Of a DNA stretch of 64,000 nucleotides, positions 26,748 to 34,977 are shown piece by piece. Location: assembly GCF_011421635.1 (NCBI RefSeq), contig NZ_WTLI01000001.1:221213-285212 (forward strand). Direction: 5' to 3'. The first letter of the stretch is position 1. The number at the start of each line of letters is the position of its first letter. Below the pieces are notes generated by a model, which was not told the origin of the DNA, did not search any database, and saw only the letters and a list, made by a program, of their open reading frames with translations. The position numbers were made by a program, and so were the translations under genes. The stretch is from Paenibacillus turpanensis. Its GTDB lineage: Bacteria; Bacillota; Bacilli; Paenibacillales; YIM-B00363.

Positions 26748-27134
26748 CTATTTTACCCGAAGCTGCTGGGACGGCTCCTCTTGAGCATCCTCTTTAAATG
26801 CAACACCTTCTACTTTCACATTCACTTCAACGACCTGGAGGCCGGTCATATTCTCGATGGCTTCCTTTACATTGTTTTGCAGGTCTTGACACACCTCTTG
26901 AATCTGCACACCGTAGTTGACGATGACGCGCAAATCAACTGCCGCCTCTACCTGCCCGACTTCGACGGTAACGCCCTTCTGGACATTCTTCCCGCTCAGC
27001 CGCTTGGCTAAGCCTTCAGAAATGCCTCCCGACATCGCTGCGATGCCTGGGGTATCCAACGCCGCCAAACCTGCTATGGTTGAAACGACATCGTCCGACA
27101 CGCGTACGGACCCGTGCTCCTCGTGTTTTGCCAT
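26748..27134 (-). CDS. Asp23/Gls24 family envelope stress protein
   Basis: A 128-residue protein of the Asp23/Gls24 family: VRVSDDVVSTIAGLAAL at the N-terminus, VEVGQVEAAVDLRVIVNYG in the centre and MTGLQVVEVNVKVEGVAF at the end. Such proteins are abundant cytoplasmic or membrane-associated factors tied to envelope stress or fatty acid and alkaline stress responses. ATG 27134 has GAGGTGG just upstream; an earlier in-frame start lacks one. It converges on ftsW, sharing a terminator. Confidence 0.88.
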   Translation of the reverse strand: MAKHEEHGSVRVSDDVVSTIAGLAALDTPGIAAMSGGISEGLAKRLSGKNVQKGVTVEVGQVEAAVDLRVIVNYGVQIQEVCQDLQNNVKEAIENMTGLQVVEVNVKVEGVAFKEDAQEEPSQQLRVK

Positions 27135-27225
27135 AGACAACCACCTCTTTTCGTATCGTAGTTCCATTGTATAAGTTTATGGGCTCTGCCGCAACCGACC
27201 GACCAATTTTTGAATTGGAAATCAT

Positions 27226-27255
27226 TTGCTCTCCGTCAGCCGGATAAGATATAGT
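27226..27255 (+). promoter_or_regulatory. Possible promoter of the cation exchanger
   Basis: TTGCTC (27226-27231), 18 nt, TATAGT (27250-27255), about 50 bp before the start codon. Moderate match to sigma-A. Confidence 0.5.
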
Positions 27256-27304
27256 AGAGAGGCTGTTATTTTTTGCTCGGAACTTTTATAGGGGTGAAAT
27301 TGGA

Positions 27305-28354
27305 ATGAATCCAAAGGTGTATTACACTTTACTGGGCGGAGGCTTTATTGCCAGCGGAGCGGCTCATTACTTGCATTTGCCGATGATGGTGCAGTTCGTG
27401 ATTTCCTGCGTAGCTATTATTCTCGCAGCCAGCTTTCTCGGAAAAGCGACGGAAAATGTAGCGCACTATGCAGGACAGCGGCTGGGCGGTTTTTTGAACG
27501 CCACTTTCGGCAATGCAGCAGAACTTATTATTGCTATTCTTCTCATTAAAGAAGGTCTTTTCGATATGGTAAAAGCAAGCATCACCGGTTCGGTGATCGG
27601 GAACCTGCTGCTTGTGCTCGGAGCAAGCTTTGTTGCCGGGGGATTGAAGTTTAAGGAGCAAAACTTCAATGTAAAGCTAGCTTCCCACAACTCTTCGTTA
27701 ATGATCCTTTCGATTATTGCCCTGTTCGTGCCGGCGATGTTCGCTTCCCGGCTGACTAGCGCCCAAACCGAGCAAATGAGCTTATCGGTAGCTGTCATTC
27801 TCGTTATAGCTTATTTGCTCTGGCTGCTTTTTTCCATGGTTACGCATAAGCATGTTTTGACGGATGAAGCCGCCCCAGACCATGGGGAACAGCCTTCCTG
27901 GTCAAAAGGCACATCCATTGTGCTGCTTATTGTAGCGACAGCGATGGTCGCTTTCGTCAGCGAATGGCTGGTCGGCACATTGGAGGAGGTTACACATCGT
28001 TTTGGACTTTCCGAGCTGTTTGTCGGCGCATTCCTGATTGCCATTGTCGGCAACGCGGCAGAACACAGTGCAGCGATATTACTTGCGATGAAAAACAAAA
28101 TCGGCGCGTCTGTAGAAATTGCCATCGGCAGCTCACTGCAAATCGCCCTGTTCGTCGCACCGGTGCTCGTCCTCGTCAGCTTCTTTATGGGGAAGCCGAT
28201 GGACATTATTTTCACCGTAGAAGAGCTTGTGGCCATGGGCGTCGCCGTATTTATTGCCAAAAACATTTCTCAGGACGGCTCCTCCAACTGGTATGAAGGC
28301 TTCCTGCTCTTGGTGGTTTATATGATTATCGGAATCGCCTTTTATTTGATCTAG
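27305..28354 (+). CDS. Calcium/proton exchanger (CaCA family, Cax/ChaA type)
   Basis: A 349-residue membrane protein with about eleven hydrophobic segments and two copies of the CaCA alpha-repeat: FGNAAELIIAILLI in the first half and VGNAAEHSAAILLA in the second, each with the conserved glutamate. An acidic, charged stretch separates the halves. It resembles B. subtilis YfkE, a H+-coupled Ca2+ exporter. Together with the P-type ATPase at 8556-11321 the window holds two Ca2+ export routes. Start ATG 27305 with GGGGTG upstream. Confidence 0.88.
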   Translation: MNPKVYYTLLGGGFIASGAAHYLHLPMMVQFVISCVAIILAASFLGKATENVAHYAGQRLGGFLNATFGNAAELIIAILLIKEGLFDMVKASITGSVIGNLLLVLGASFVAGGLKFKEQNFNVKLASHNSSLMILSIIALFVPAMFASRLTSAQTEQMSLSVAVILVIAYLLWLLFSMVTHKHVLTDEAAPDHGEQPSWSKGTSIVLLIVATAMVAFVSEWLVGTLEEVTHRFGLSELFVGAFLIAIVGNAAEHSAAILLAMKNKIGASVEIAIGSSLQIALFVAPVLVLVSFFMGKPMDIIFTVEELVAMGVAVFIAKNISQDGSSNWYEGFLLLVVYMIIGIAFYLI

Positions 28355-28361
28355 CTGCGTA

Positions 28362-28407
28362 CAAAAAAACGCCGATGCTCCAAAATTGGAGACTCGGCGT
28401 TTTTTAT
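28362..28407. terminator. Bidirectional terminator between the exchanger and ylaN
   Basis: AAAAAACGCCGA ... TCGGCGTTTTTT with an inner CTCCAAAATTGGAG hairpin. It overlaps the last codons of the convergent ylaN. Confidence 0.9.
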
Positions 28408-28691
28408 TTGCTTTGGCTAAGCGCTTCGTACAATTCTGCCAAATTCCGCTCAAGCTTGATCAGCAGCGCTTTTCCGTAATGTTCATCGAGCAAACCTGCG
28501 CGCACGGCAAAATCAATTTCCCGAGATAAGCCGTACATCTGCGTGTCTAGCACTTCCTCGTACACCGGGCAACGGCGGTTTGTCAGAGTTTCCATCTGGA
28601 TCTCGATCAACTTCTCTATCTTCTCTGCATCCTCCTGCAGAAGCTGCAGCGCCTTTTGATGTAATTCTAGCATTAGTTCCGATGAAGACAT
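28404..28691 (-). CDS. ylaN: YlaN family protein (DUF1507)
   Basis: A 95-residue helical protein clearly of the YlaN family, with EVLDTQMYGLSREIDFAVRAG matching the B. subtilis protein nearly word for word (quoted in part) and an N-terminal helix with KALQLLQEDAEKI. YlaN is needed for normal iron homeostasis; work in Staphylococcus and Bacillus links it to relief of Fur repression through iron binding. ATG 28691 follows a GGGGG-rich ribosome site. Monocistronic, with a shared terminator. Confidence 0.92.
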   Translation of the reverse strand: MSSSELMLELHQKALQLLQEDAEKIEKLIEIQMETLTNRRCPVYEEVLDTQMYGLSREIDFAVRAGLLDEHYGKALLIKLERNLAELYEALSQSK

Positions 28692-28787
28692 TGTGGTCCC
28701 CCCTTGTCTGCCTGCAATGTACCTATGTCTATATTAGACGAAAACGAGGCTTTGTACAAGTGAGGTATTCGCGGGAAAGCGCTGCCA

Positions 28788-28830
28788 AAATAAAAAATGA
28801 TCCTTCCCTTCAATCGGGTCAGGATCACTC
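28788..28830 (-). terminator. Rho-independent terminator after the HPr-like gene
   Basis: Minus-strand TGATCCTgACCC ... GGGaAGGATCA followed by TTTTTTATTTT. Confidence 0.88.
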
Positions 28831-28846
28831 TTTCGGCGATCGGGTA

Positions 28847-29086
28847 TTAGATTACTGCTACCGTCATGCCGTGCTTTTCAAATACTTCCTTCATCGCTGT
28901 CTTCGCTTCTGCTTCATCCGGGCCATGAACATGCAGTTCATATTCTCCGGTGTTCACCAAAGTTGTGAACAGTCCAAGGATGCTCTTCACATCGATATAC
29001 TTGTTCTCGTATTGAAGAACGATAGAGGACTTGAATTGGTTTGCAGTTTGGGAAAGTTCGACGATAGCAGCATTTTTGTTGGACAT
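28847..29086 (-). CDS. HPr-family protein lacking the active-site histidine
   Basis: A 79-residue protein with the HPr fold. The regulatory serine region is kept (Ser35 in VKSILGL, equal to Ser46 of HPr), and LVNTGEYELHVHGPDEAEA follows as in HPr. The N-terminus is short: the segment equal to GLHARPA is MSNKNAA, so the EI-phosphorylated His15 is absent. This is similar in logic to Crh, which has Gln15 and works in catabolite repression after Ser46 phosphorylation. ATG 29086 is fixed by CTGGAGGCG just upstream, so a longer N-terminus is unlikely. It may be a CcpA cofactor or have a different role. Confidence 0.8.
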   Translation of the reverse strand: MSNKNAAIVELSQTANQFKSSIVLQYENKYIDVKSILGLFTTLVNTGEYELHVHGPDEAEAKTAMKEVFEKHGMTVAVI

Positions 29087-29156
29087 AGGATCGCCTCCAG
29101 AAATATTTGATACCATCATACCTTGTAACGAATCACCTGTGCAAGAACAATTTGGA

Positions 29157-30272
29157 TTATTTTAACTGATCCGGGTTGAGTCCCTTCAAGTCCGGTACGA
29201 CAAACAATCCGTCCTTACGAATTAACTCATCATCGAACCATACTTCTCCGCCGCCATATTCCGGGCGCTGAATGAGCACGAGATCCCAATGTACGGCAGA
29301 ACGGTTGCCGTTGTCCGCTTCTTCGTAAGCTTGACCTGGGGTAAAATGCAGGCTGCCAGCAATTTTCTCGTCAAACAATGTATCCTTCATTGGATGAAGA
29401 ATATAAGGATTAAAGCCAAGGCTGAATTCGCCGATGTAACGAGCCCCTTCGTCCGTATCGAGGACGGCGTTCAGACGTTCCGTATCATTGGCTGTCGCCT
29501 CTACAATCTTGCCGTTTTCAAAACGGAAACAGATGTTTTCGTATGTAACTCCCAAATGCACAGACGGTGTATTATAGGTGATGACCCCGTTAACGGAATC
29601 GCGAACCGGCGCCGTATACAGCTCCCCATCCGGAATATTCCGCTTGCCGTCGCACTTGACATTGCCGATGCCCTTAATGGAGAAGGACAAGTCTGTGCCC
29701 GGGCCGACGATCCGAACCTTGTCTGTACGGCTCATGCGCTCCGAGAGCGGGTCCATTGCTTTCGACATTTTCGCATAATCCAAATTGCAAACGTTGAAAT
29801 AGAACTGCTCAAACGCATCCGTATTCATACCGGCCATTTGCGCCATTGCATCGTTCGGGAAGCGCGCAATAACCCAATTTGTATGCTTCACCCGGCGCTC
29901 AAGATGTACCGGCTTCGTGTAAAGCTGCTCATACTGGGCCATTTTATCGGAAGGAATGCCGGATAGATCACTTGCATTCTCGGAAGCCCGGATACCGATC
30001 CACCCGTTCATTTTGTTCATTCGCTCCAAATCATGCGCAGCCCACTCTTCAATATGTGCCTTCGATGCCGAAGAAATAATAACGCGGCGGATATTGCGAT
30101 CCTGAAGCTCAACGTAAGGATTTCCCCCCGCCTGATATATTTCTTCAATAAGAGCTTTGACCAGCTCGCGCTCGCCGCCGATCATTTCAATTAATACATT
30201 GTCACCTTGCTTTACACCAACCGAATAATGAACCAACTGCTTCGCCAACTGGCTAATGCGCGGATCTCTCAT
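29157..30272 (-). CDS. Aminopeptidase (M29 family, AmpS/PepS type)
   Basis: A 371-residue thermophilic-type metallo-aminopeptidase of family M29. The N-terminal domain (YSVGVKQGDNVLIEM) leads to the metal-binding C-terminal domain with GEFSLGFNP, SLHFTPGQAYEEADNGN and HWDLVLIQ, which carry the family's Glu, His and Asp ligands. It releases N-terminal residues from peptides in the cytoplasm. The ATG overlaps the stop of the upstream TVP38 gene by four bases (ATGA), showing an operon. Confidence 0.9.
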   Translation of the reverse strand: MRDPRISQLAKQLVHYSVGVKQGDNVLIEMIGGERELVKALIEEIYQAGGNPYVELQDRNIRRVIISSASKAHIEEWAAHDLERMNKMNGWIGIRASENASDLSGIPSDKMAQYEQLYTKPVHLERRVKHTNWVIARFPNDAMAQMAGMNTDAFEQFYFNVCNLDYAKMSKAMDPLSERMSRTDKVRIVGPGTDLSFSIKGIGNVKCDGKRNIPDGELYTAPVRDSVNGVITYNTPSVHLGVTYENICFRFENGKIVEATANDTERLNAVLDTDEGARYIGEFSLGFNPYILHPMKDTLFDEKIAGSLHFTPGQAYEEADNGNRSAVHWDLVLIQRPEYGGGEVWFDDELIRKDGLFVVPDLKGLNPDQLK

Positions 30273-31009
30273 GGTGTTTCTCCTCCTTTTACGTACGTTT
30301 CGAGCCTTTTCTCCACTTTCTGGACTTCATTCTTTGCTTTCATTCTTTTTTTTACCGCAACTCCAACCAGTCCCAGCACAACAAATATGGCGGAAAGCAG
30401 CAGCAGCCGTTGTTTATTTTCCTGAAAATGCATCAGGTCATAGCCAAGCATGCACTCCATAAAAATGATCGGGAGCTTTCCGAGTGCTGAAGCGGATGCA
30501 AACGAAGCAAAGCGTATTTTAGAAATCCCGGCTCCGAAATTAATCACGGATGATGGGATAACCGGGATGACCCGCAAAAATAAAATTACGAAAAACCCGC
30601 GTTGATCCAAGCTTTGATTAAATAAAGCTATGGAAGGGTAACGCGAAATGCGCCGCTCCACCCATTCATGGGCGAAATAACGCGTAACATAAAAGGAAAT
30701 GCAGGCAGCGATTACCGTGGCGGTGTAGGCGATAATAAAGCCTTTTACAAACCCGAAGGAAACCGTGCAAATCCCCCCAATAATAAAGAAGGGCATGACC
30801 GGAAAAAAGGTTACCGTGAATACAACGGCAACCGCTAGGACATACGCCATCCAGCCAAAGGAGAGTAAATATTGCGATAACTGCTCTACATTGGAGTTGA
30901 GCAATATTGAACCCGTTTTCGTAAAAAAAAGAAAATAAACGACGCCGATTCCTGCTGCTAGCAGCCCGAGCAGCGCCAGAGACTTTTTCCATACTTGTGA
31001 TTTCCCCAT
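30269..31009 (-). CDS. TVP38/TMEM64 family membrane protein
   Basis: A 246-residue membrane protein of the VTT/DedA-like superfamily with five or six hydrophobic segments. The central region VTFFPVMPFFIIGGICTVSFGF (quoted in part) and the reentrant motif FFVILFLRVIPVIPSSVINFGAG are typical. Homologues act in lipid scrambling or membrane homeostasis; a specific role is not known here. ATG 31009 follows GGGGAGG at 6 nt. It overlaps the aminopeptidase gene. Confidence 0.87.
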   Translation of the reverse strand: MGKSQVWKKSLALLGLLAAGIGVVYFLFFTKTGSILLNSNVEQLSQYLLSFGWMAYVLAVAVVFTVTFFPVMPFFIIGGICTVSFGFVKGFIIAYTATVIAACISFYVTRYFAHEWVERRISRYPSIALFNQSLDQRGFFVILFLRVIPVIPSSVINFGAGISKIRFASFASASALGKLPIIFMECMLGYDLMHFQENKQRLLLLSAIFVVLGLVGVAVKKRMKAKNEVQKVEKRLETYVKGGETP

Positions 31010-31070
31010 GTTTGACCTCCCCGGCTTAAAGCCCAAGCCTCATTGTAGCATGTTTTAGGCGGTAGGAACA

Positions 31071-31895
31071 TTATGGGTTCTCGATTGATTCCCGGTCAAT
31101 AAGCTGATCTTCAGAATAATTGTAGAAGCGGTAAATCGTTCGAGACGTTTCCTCCCTCTCCGCTTCCTCATTCTTATATTGGAGCGTTGTACTCGCCTCC
31201 AGCTGTGAAGGCAGCTCCGTTCCTTTATCTATATATAGCCGATAATGCGTATCGGTATTAACGGAATCCAGCATCGCAATATATTTCCCGCGAGCCTGCT
31301 CAATCCGTTCCGCTGCGATTGCTTTCCAGCGCTCCTGCTGCTCGGAGCTTAACCCGTACTTCTCCGTAACGCGGCCCAGCATTTGCTCCAGCTCCGCCTC
31401 TGCTGCGGCTTCTCCCCACTGCTCCTTTAAGAATGCCGCCATCTCATTCGGCTCCGACTCAATATCAAGCACTAAGGTTACATTATCAGAGAGCTCCTGG
31501 TTTACCGTTACACTTCTCTGCACATCCGCCAAACGATTCAGCTGGACCAGCGGGTTCAGCTTGCTTGCCGAAGAAAGCGTCTGTTCTTCTGCAGCTGATT
31601 CATTTTTTTTCGTAATTACCGCTTTACCTCTGCCCTGTACATACCCTTGAAATTCAATATCTTTCGTTAAGGAAATATCTTCAATGGTAACACTGCTTTC
31701 CCCTTGGAAGGCAAAGTTCTCTGCATCGTTTACTTTTTTCACAGTATCTCGCAGCAGCTGCTCGCTTTCTACTGAACCAGCGGGATAGGTACAGCCTGCG
31801 CATAGCCCTGTAAACAGAGCGATACCGGCCGCCCCGGCTGCCATTCGCTTGCCCGCTTCCTTGCGGAGGAAACGCTGAATTTTGCATGTAAGCAT
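31071..31895 (-). CDS. Putative lipoprotein of unknown function
   Basis: A 274-residue exported protein. Residues 18-34 form a hydrophobic stretch ending in the lipobox-like CAGC with Cys35, so it is probably diacylglyceryl-modified and held on the outer face of the membrane. The rest is rich in Glu, Gln and Ser, beta-strand-like in the first part, with an EQ-rich helix (about 160-200). It looks like the sporulation or antisigma-associated lipoproteins that contain a repeated beta fold, but I cannot assign it. The ATG at 31895 uses a GGGAGG that belongs to the terminator hairpin of the upstream cyclase gene. Confidence 0.7.
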   Translation of the reverse strand: MLTCKIQRFLRKEAGKRMAAGAAGIALFTGLCAGCTYPAGSVESEQLLRDTVKKVNDAENFAFQGESSVTIEDISLTKDIEFQGYVQGRGKAVITKKNESAAEEQTLSSASKLNPLVQLNRLADVQRSVTVNQELSDNVTLVLDIESEPNEMAAFLKEQWGEAAAEAELEQMLGRVTEKYGLSSEQQERWKAIAAERIEQARGKYIAMLDSVNTDTHYRLYIDKGTELPSQLEASTTLQYKNEEAEREETSRTIYRFYNYSEDQLIDRESIENP

Positions 31896-31899
31896 AATA

Positions 31900-31951
31900 A
31901 AAAAACCTCCCTTCTTCGCAACATTTATCGTGTCCCGAAAAAGGGAGGTTA
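31900..31951 (-). terminator. Rho-independent terminator after the diguanylate cyclase gene
   Basis: Minus-strand AACCTCCCTT ... AAGGGAGGTT with a loop of about 27 nt and a T-rich tail. The GGGAGG of its 3' arm lies 10 nt before the ATG of the next gene. Confidence 0.85.
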
Positions 31952-31958
31952 TTCCGCC

Positions 31959-33812
31959 TCACCCAACCTGATATTGATTTTTACCCGAATGCTTCGCTTG
32001 ATACAGCGCCATGTCCGCTTTGTAGAACAAGCTCTCTACACTAATTTTGTCATCCTCGCTCTTCCATTCCGAGATGCCGCAGGATACCGTAACCTTCGGG
32101 TTCGTTTCCTCACTGACCCGGCTGCGGATGCGTTCCGCGATTCGGATTCCCTGTTCGACAGAGACCTGAGGTAAATATACCGCCAGCTCCTCCCCTCCCC
32201 AGCGCGCGGCAATATCCGATTCTCGAATGCTGGATTGAATGATTTCGCTGACTTGAATCAATATTTGATCGCCGATCTGATGCCCGAACGTATCGTTCAC
32301 CATTTTAAAATTATCGATATCGACAACGATTAGAGAACCGCAGAAGTCGCGGTTTTGGCGCAGCCTTACTTGATCATTCAAATAATGACGGGCATATAAG
32401 CCTGTCAAATTGTCGGTGATTACCATTCTGCGAACCTCGGCGTGCAGCGAAGCGTTGGTCATGGCTAGGCCGATGTGTCCTGAAATGATTTGCAGCAGCT
32501 TATAATTATTATAGGAGAAAAAATTCGGCAGCTGATGGGTAATTAAAATGACGCCGATGACTTCCGAGTTGGCGATAATCGGTGATGCAAGAAGAGATCG
32601 TGAAGCGGTCTGCAGCATCAATCGCGATTCGATTTCCGGATGCTTTTGAAAATCGGATATGATCAATGGCTCTTTCGTTCGATGGACAATGCCGCAAAAG
32701 CCGTAATCCGTCGGAAAATCAGCATCACGGATTTCATCCCAATTCGTTGACGTAACTTGAAAGGCATCCTTCTGGGGCGACAGCTGAAGAATGACCGCCA
32801 CCTCGGCGTGGAAAATCTGCACCAGCTCCACCGTCGCAAACTCCAGAATATCGGTAAGCTTAAGGCTTTGATTCAAGCGTTTGATCATTTCATTGATCAG
32901 CTTGTATTCTGTCACCAGCAATTTGGAATGCTCATGCAGCACCGCATTTTCAAAAGAAACTCCTGCGTTATCGACGAGGGAGAAAAGCGTCGCCAGCGCT
33001 TCCTGCTCCACATCGGCTTCTCCCGCTCCCCTTGTGATCCGTATGACGCCGTAAATGCCCTGCTTCCCTGACATCGGCAGCGCAAGTTGACACTCACCAT
33101 GTTGCCGGTGTACCACCGGTTTCCCATGGACAAACGCCTCTGTGCACGGATCCTGCTCATCCTGCTGCAGTACGAGAGGGCGAACGCCCTTCCTTTCGAC
33201 CTGGTGATCCTGAGATAAAAAGACGTCCACCCTGTAAGAAGGGTACCAATGACGAAGAATATCCATAAGCTCAGCCAAAACATCGTCAACATCGATCTTC
33301 GCGTTCAGCCTTCGTACCGCATCATAAAGCAGTTCCGTTTTGTGCAGGCTAGCCCCCGCTTCCGGCCGGCTCCCTTCGATGGCTGCCTCGCCTTCCGCAT
33401 ACATTCGGAAAGAAGCGGCGGCCATCCGTACAGCAAGGGAAGCAGAAGCCATATCAGCTTTAACAGCAAGTCCCAGCCATACCTCTTCGTTTCCTATAGA
33501 CAAGGGGTACAAACCAATTCTTTGCTCGTCTAGCTCCAGCCATATGACGTCAGGTTCAGACATCGAGGCCACTAGCCGCTTGTCCCGCAAGAGAGCAAGC
33601 TTACTGAGGATAGCCTCCCCTTCTGCCGGAGATCGTTGAGAATCATATAGGTACCACCCGGCTTGCGGGCTGAATAATATCAAAAAACGATCCGTTCCGA
33701 GGGAGAACTCTCTTGAAATAAGAAGGCTCCACTGGAAAAACGTTTGGCGAATCCATAAAGGAAGCGCCTTCGCATCGCTGCTTCCTTTATCAAAGTACTC
33801 CGGTTGCCACAT
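31959..33812 (-). CDS. GAF/GGDEF diguanylate cyclase
   Basis: A 617-residue soluble signalling protein. An N-terminal region of unknown fold (1-160) is followed by two GAF-like domains (about 165-300 and 310-440; the second includes TDYGFCGIVHRTKEPLIISD) and a C-terminal GGDEF domain with VVDIDNFKMVNDTFGHQ and the active site GGEEL near residue 540. The product-inhibition I-site RESD lies five residues before GGEEL. The enzyme should make cyclic di-GMP from two GTP and be feedback inhibited. No membrane segment is visible. Signal unknown. Confidence 0.88.
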   Translation of the reverse strand: MWQPEYFDKGSSDAKALPLWIRQTFFQWSLLISREFSLGTDRFLILFSPQAGWYLYDSQRSPAEGEAILSKLALLRDKRLVASMSEPDVIWLELDEQRIGLYPLSIGNEEVWLGLAVKADMASASLAVRMAAASFRMYAEGEAAIEGSRPEAGASLHKTELLYDAVRRLNAKIDVDDVLAELMDILRHWYPSYRVDVFLSQDHQVERKGVRPLVLQQDEQDPCTEAFVHGKPVVHRQHGECQLALPMSGKQGIYGVIRITRGAGEADVEQEALATLFSLVDNAGVSFENAVLHEHSKLLVTEYKLINEMIKRLNQSLKLTDILEFATVELVQIFHAEVAVILQLSPQKDAFQVTSTNWDEIRDADFPTDYGFCGIVHRTKEPLIISDFQKHPEIESRLMLQTASRSLLASPIIANSEVIGVILITHQLPNFFSYNNYKLLQIISGHIGLAMTNASLHAEVRRMVITDNLTGLYARHYLNDQVRLRQNRDFCGSLIVVDIDNFKMVNDTFGHQIGDQILIQVSEIIQSSIRESDIAARWGGEELAVYLPQVSVEQGIRIAERIRSRVSEETNPKVTVSCGISEWKSEDDKISVESLFYKADMALYQAKHSGKNQYQVG

Positions 33813-34017
33813 ATACGGGTCCTTTCTACATTTTTGCTGGAAAACGCTTACTTAATCATACAAAAAAATATGCTTTTTTCTGTTGGCCATGTGTTGTTTC
33901 CGATACGAGTATCATACTAAATCCAGAACCTCCCTGCACGATTTTTTTGTATCTATTTCCAAATCATTTTTTCCTATGGGCATAGCGTAAAATTTGTTCC
34001 GTGTCAAAGTGTTTATC

Positions 34018-34046
34018 TTGACACCGCAATTGCGATCATATAAAAT
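34018..34046 (+). promoter_or_regulatory. Strong sigma-A promoter of rpsD
   Basis: TTGACA (34018-34023), 17 nt, TAAAAT (34041-34046). It gives a leader of about 180 nt before rpsD. Confidence 0.85.
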
Positions 34047-34052
34047 TAGTAC

Positions 34053-34235
34053 TCGATGTGATTGCTTTGAAAGTAAAGAAAAGCGTGTGGAACCCTCTCA
34101 CGGGTTTTGTCCTCCTGCAGGCAGCGGCTGAAACCCTGCAGGGAGTTACGAACTAACTATTCGGACAACGCCCGACACATGAGTTTCTTTCTTTACAAAA
34201 CCATATAACTTTTGAAAAGAAGGAGTTACTCATTT
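34053..34235 (+). promoter_or_regulatory. rpsD 5' leader, candidate S4 autoregulatory RNA
   Basis: The leader contains two hairpins: AACCC/GGGTT (34091-34106) and CTGCAGG/CCTGCAG (34115-34141) with a GCAGCGGCTGAAA loop. In Bacillus, S4 represses its own gene by binding the rpsD leader. The position and folding fit that, but I did not verify the S4-binding structure. The 33813-34017 part upstream holds no gene. Confidence 0.6.
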
Positions 34236-34835
34236 ATGTCACGTTACACTGGTCCTAAATTCAAATTAAGCCGTCGCCTCGGCATTTCCCTTAGCGGAAC
34301 AGGCAAAGAACTGAAGCGTCCTTTCCCTCCGGGTCAGCATGGTCCTGGACAACGCCGCAAGCTTAGCGGTTACGGCATTCAATTGATGGAGAAGCAAAAG
34401 CTTCGCCACATGTACGGTCTGAGCGAGAAGCAATTCCGCAACCTGTTTGACCGTGCTTCCAAGCTTCCAGGGATCTCCGGTGAGAACTTCATGTTCCTGC
34501 TTGAGAGCCGTTTGGACAACCTCGTTTACCGTCTTGGCTTTGCAAACTCCCGTGCAGGCGCACGCCAGCTCGTTGCACACGGCCACGTAACTGTAAACGG
34601 TAAGAAGGTTGACATCGCGTCCTACCAAGTTCTTCCTGGCGACGTAATCGGTCTTCGCGAAAGAAGCCGTTCCATGAAGTCCATCAAGGAAGCACGTGAA
34701 GGTCGTCACCACATCCCAGCTTACATCGATTTGAACGAGAACACACTGGAAGGAAAGTACATCCGTCTTCCAGAGCGTTCCGAGCTTTCCCAAGACATCG
34801 ACGAAAAGCAAATCGTCGAGTTCTACAGCCGTTAA
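34236..34835 (+). CDS. rpsD: 30S ribosomal protein S4
   Basis: A 199-residue S4, an early 16S rRNA binder that starts 30S assembly. It begins [16 protein letters not shown], has the S4 RNA-binding domain ([29 protein letters not shown], cited in part) and ends with IVEFYSR. The ATG at 34236 has AAGGAG 10 nt upstream; an upstream in-frame ATG has no ribosome site. Codon use is highly biased, as for ribosomal proteins. A stand-alone gene next to tyrS, as in B. subtilis. Confidence 0.97.
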   Translation: MSRYTGPKFKLSRRLGISLSGTGKELKRPFPPGQHGPGQRRKLSGYGIQLMEKQKLRHMYGLSEKQFRNLFDRASKLPGISGENFMFLLESRLDNLVYRLGFANSRAGARQLVAHGHVTVNGKKVDIASYQVLPGDVIGLRERSRSMKSIKEAREGRHHIPAYIDLNENTLEGKYIRLPERSELSQDIDEKQIVEFYSR

Positions 34836-34840
34836 TAAAC

Positions 34841-34875
34841 AAAAGCAGTTTCCTTCGGGAAGCTGCTTTTTTTGT
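34841..34875 (+). terminator. Rho-independent terminator of rpsD
   Basis: AAGCAGTTTCC-TTCG-GGAAGCTGCTT followed by TTTTTTG. Confidence 0.92.
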
Positions 34876-34894
34876 TCTAACCCACCTGAGGAAC

Positions 34895-34966
34895 AAAAAG
34901 AGGCGCCCTCGATCCTGCAGAGGAATACATTTCGTATTCCTCATTCTTTGGATCGGGAACGCCTTT
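34895..34966 (-). terminator. Terminator of tyrS with nested hairpin
   Basis: On the minus strand AGGCGTTCCCGATCC pairs with GGATCGAGGGCGCCT around a perfect inner hairpin GAGGAATACGAAATGTATTCCTC (cited in part), followed by CTTTTTG. Confidence 0.85.
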
Positions 34967-34977
34967 TCCCCTTGCTG

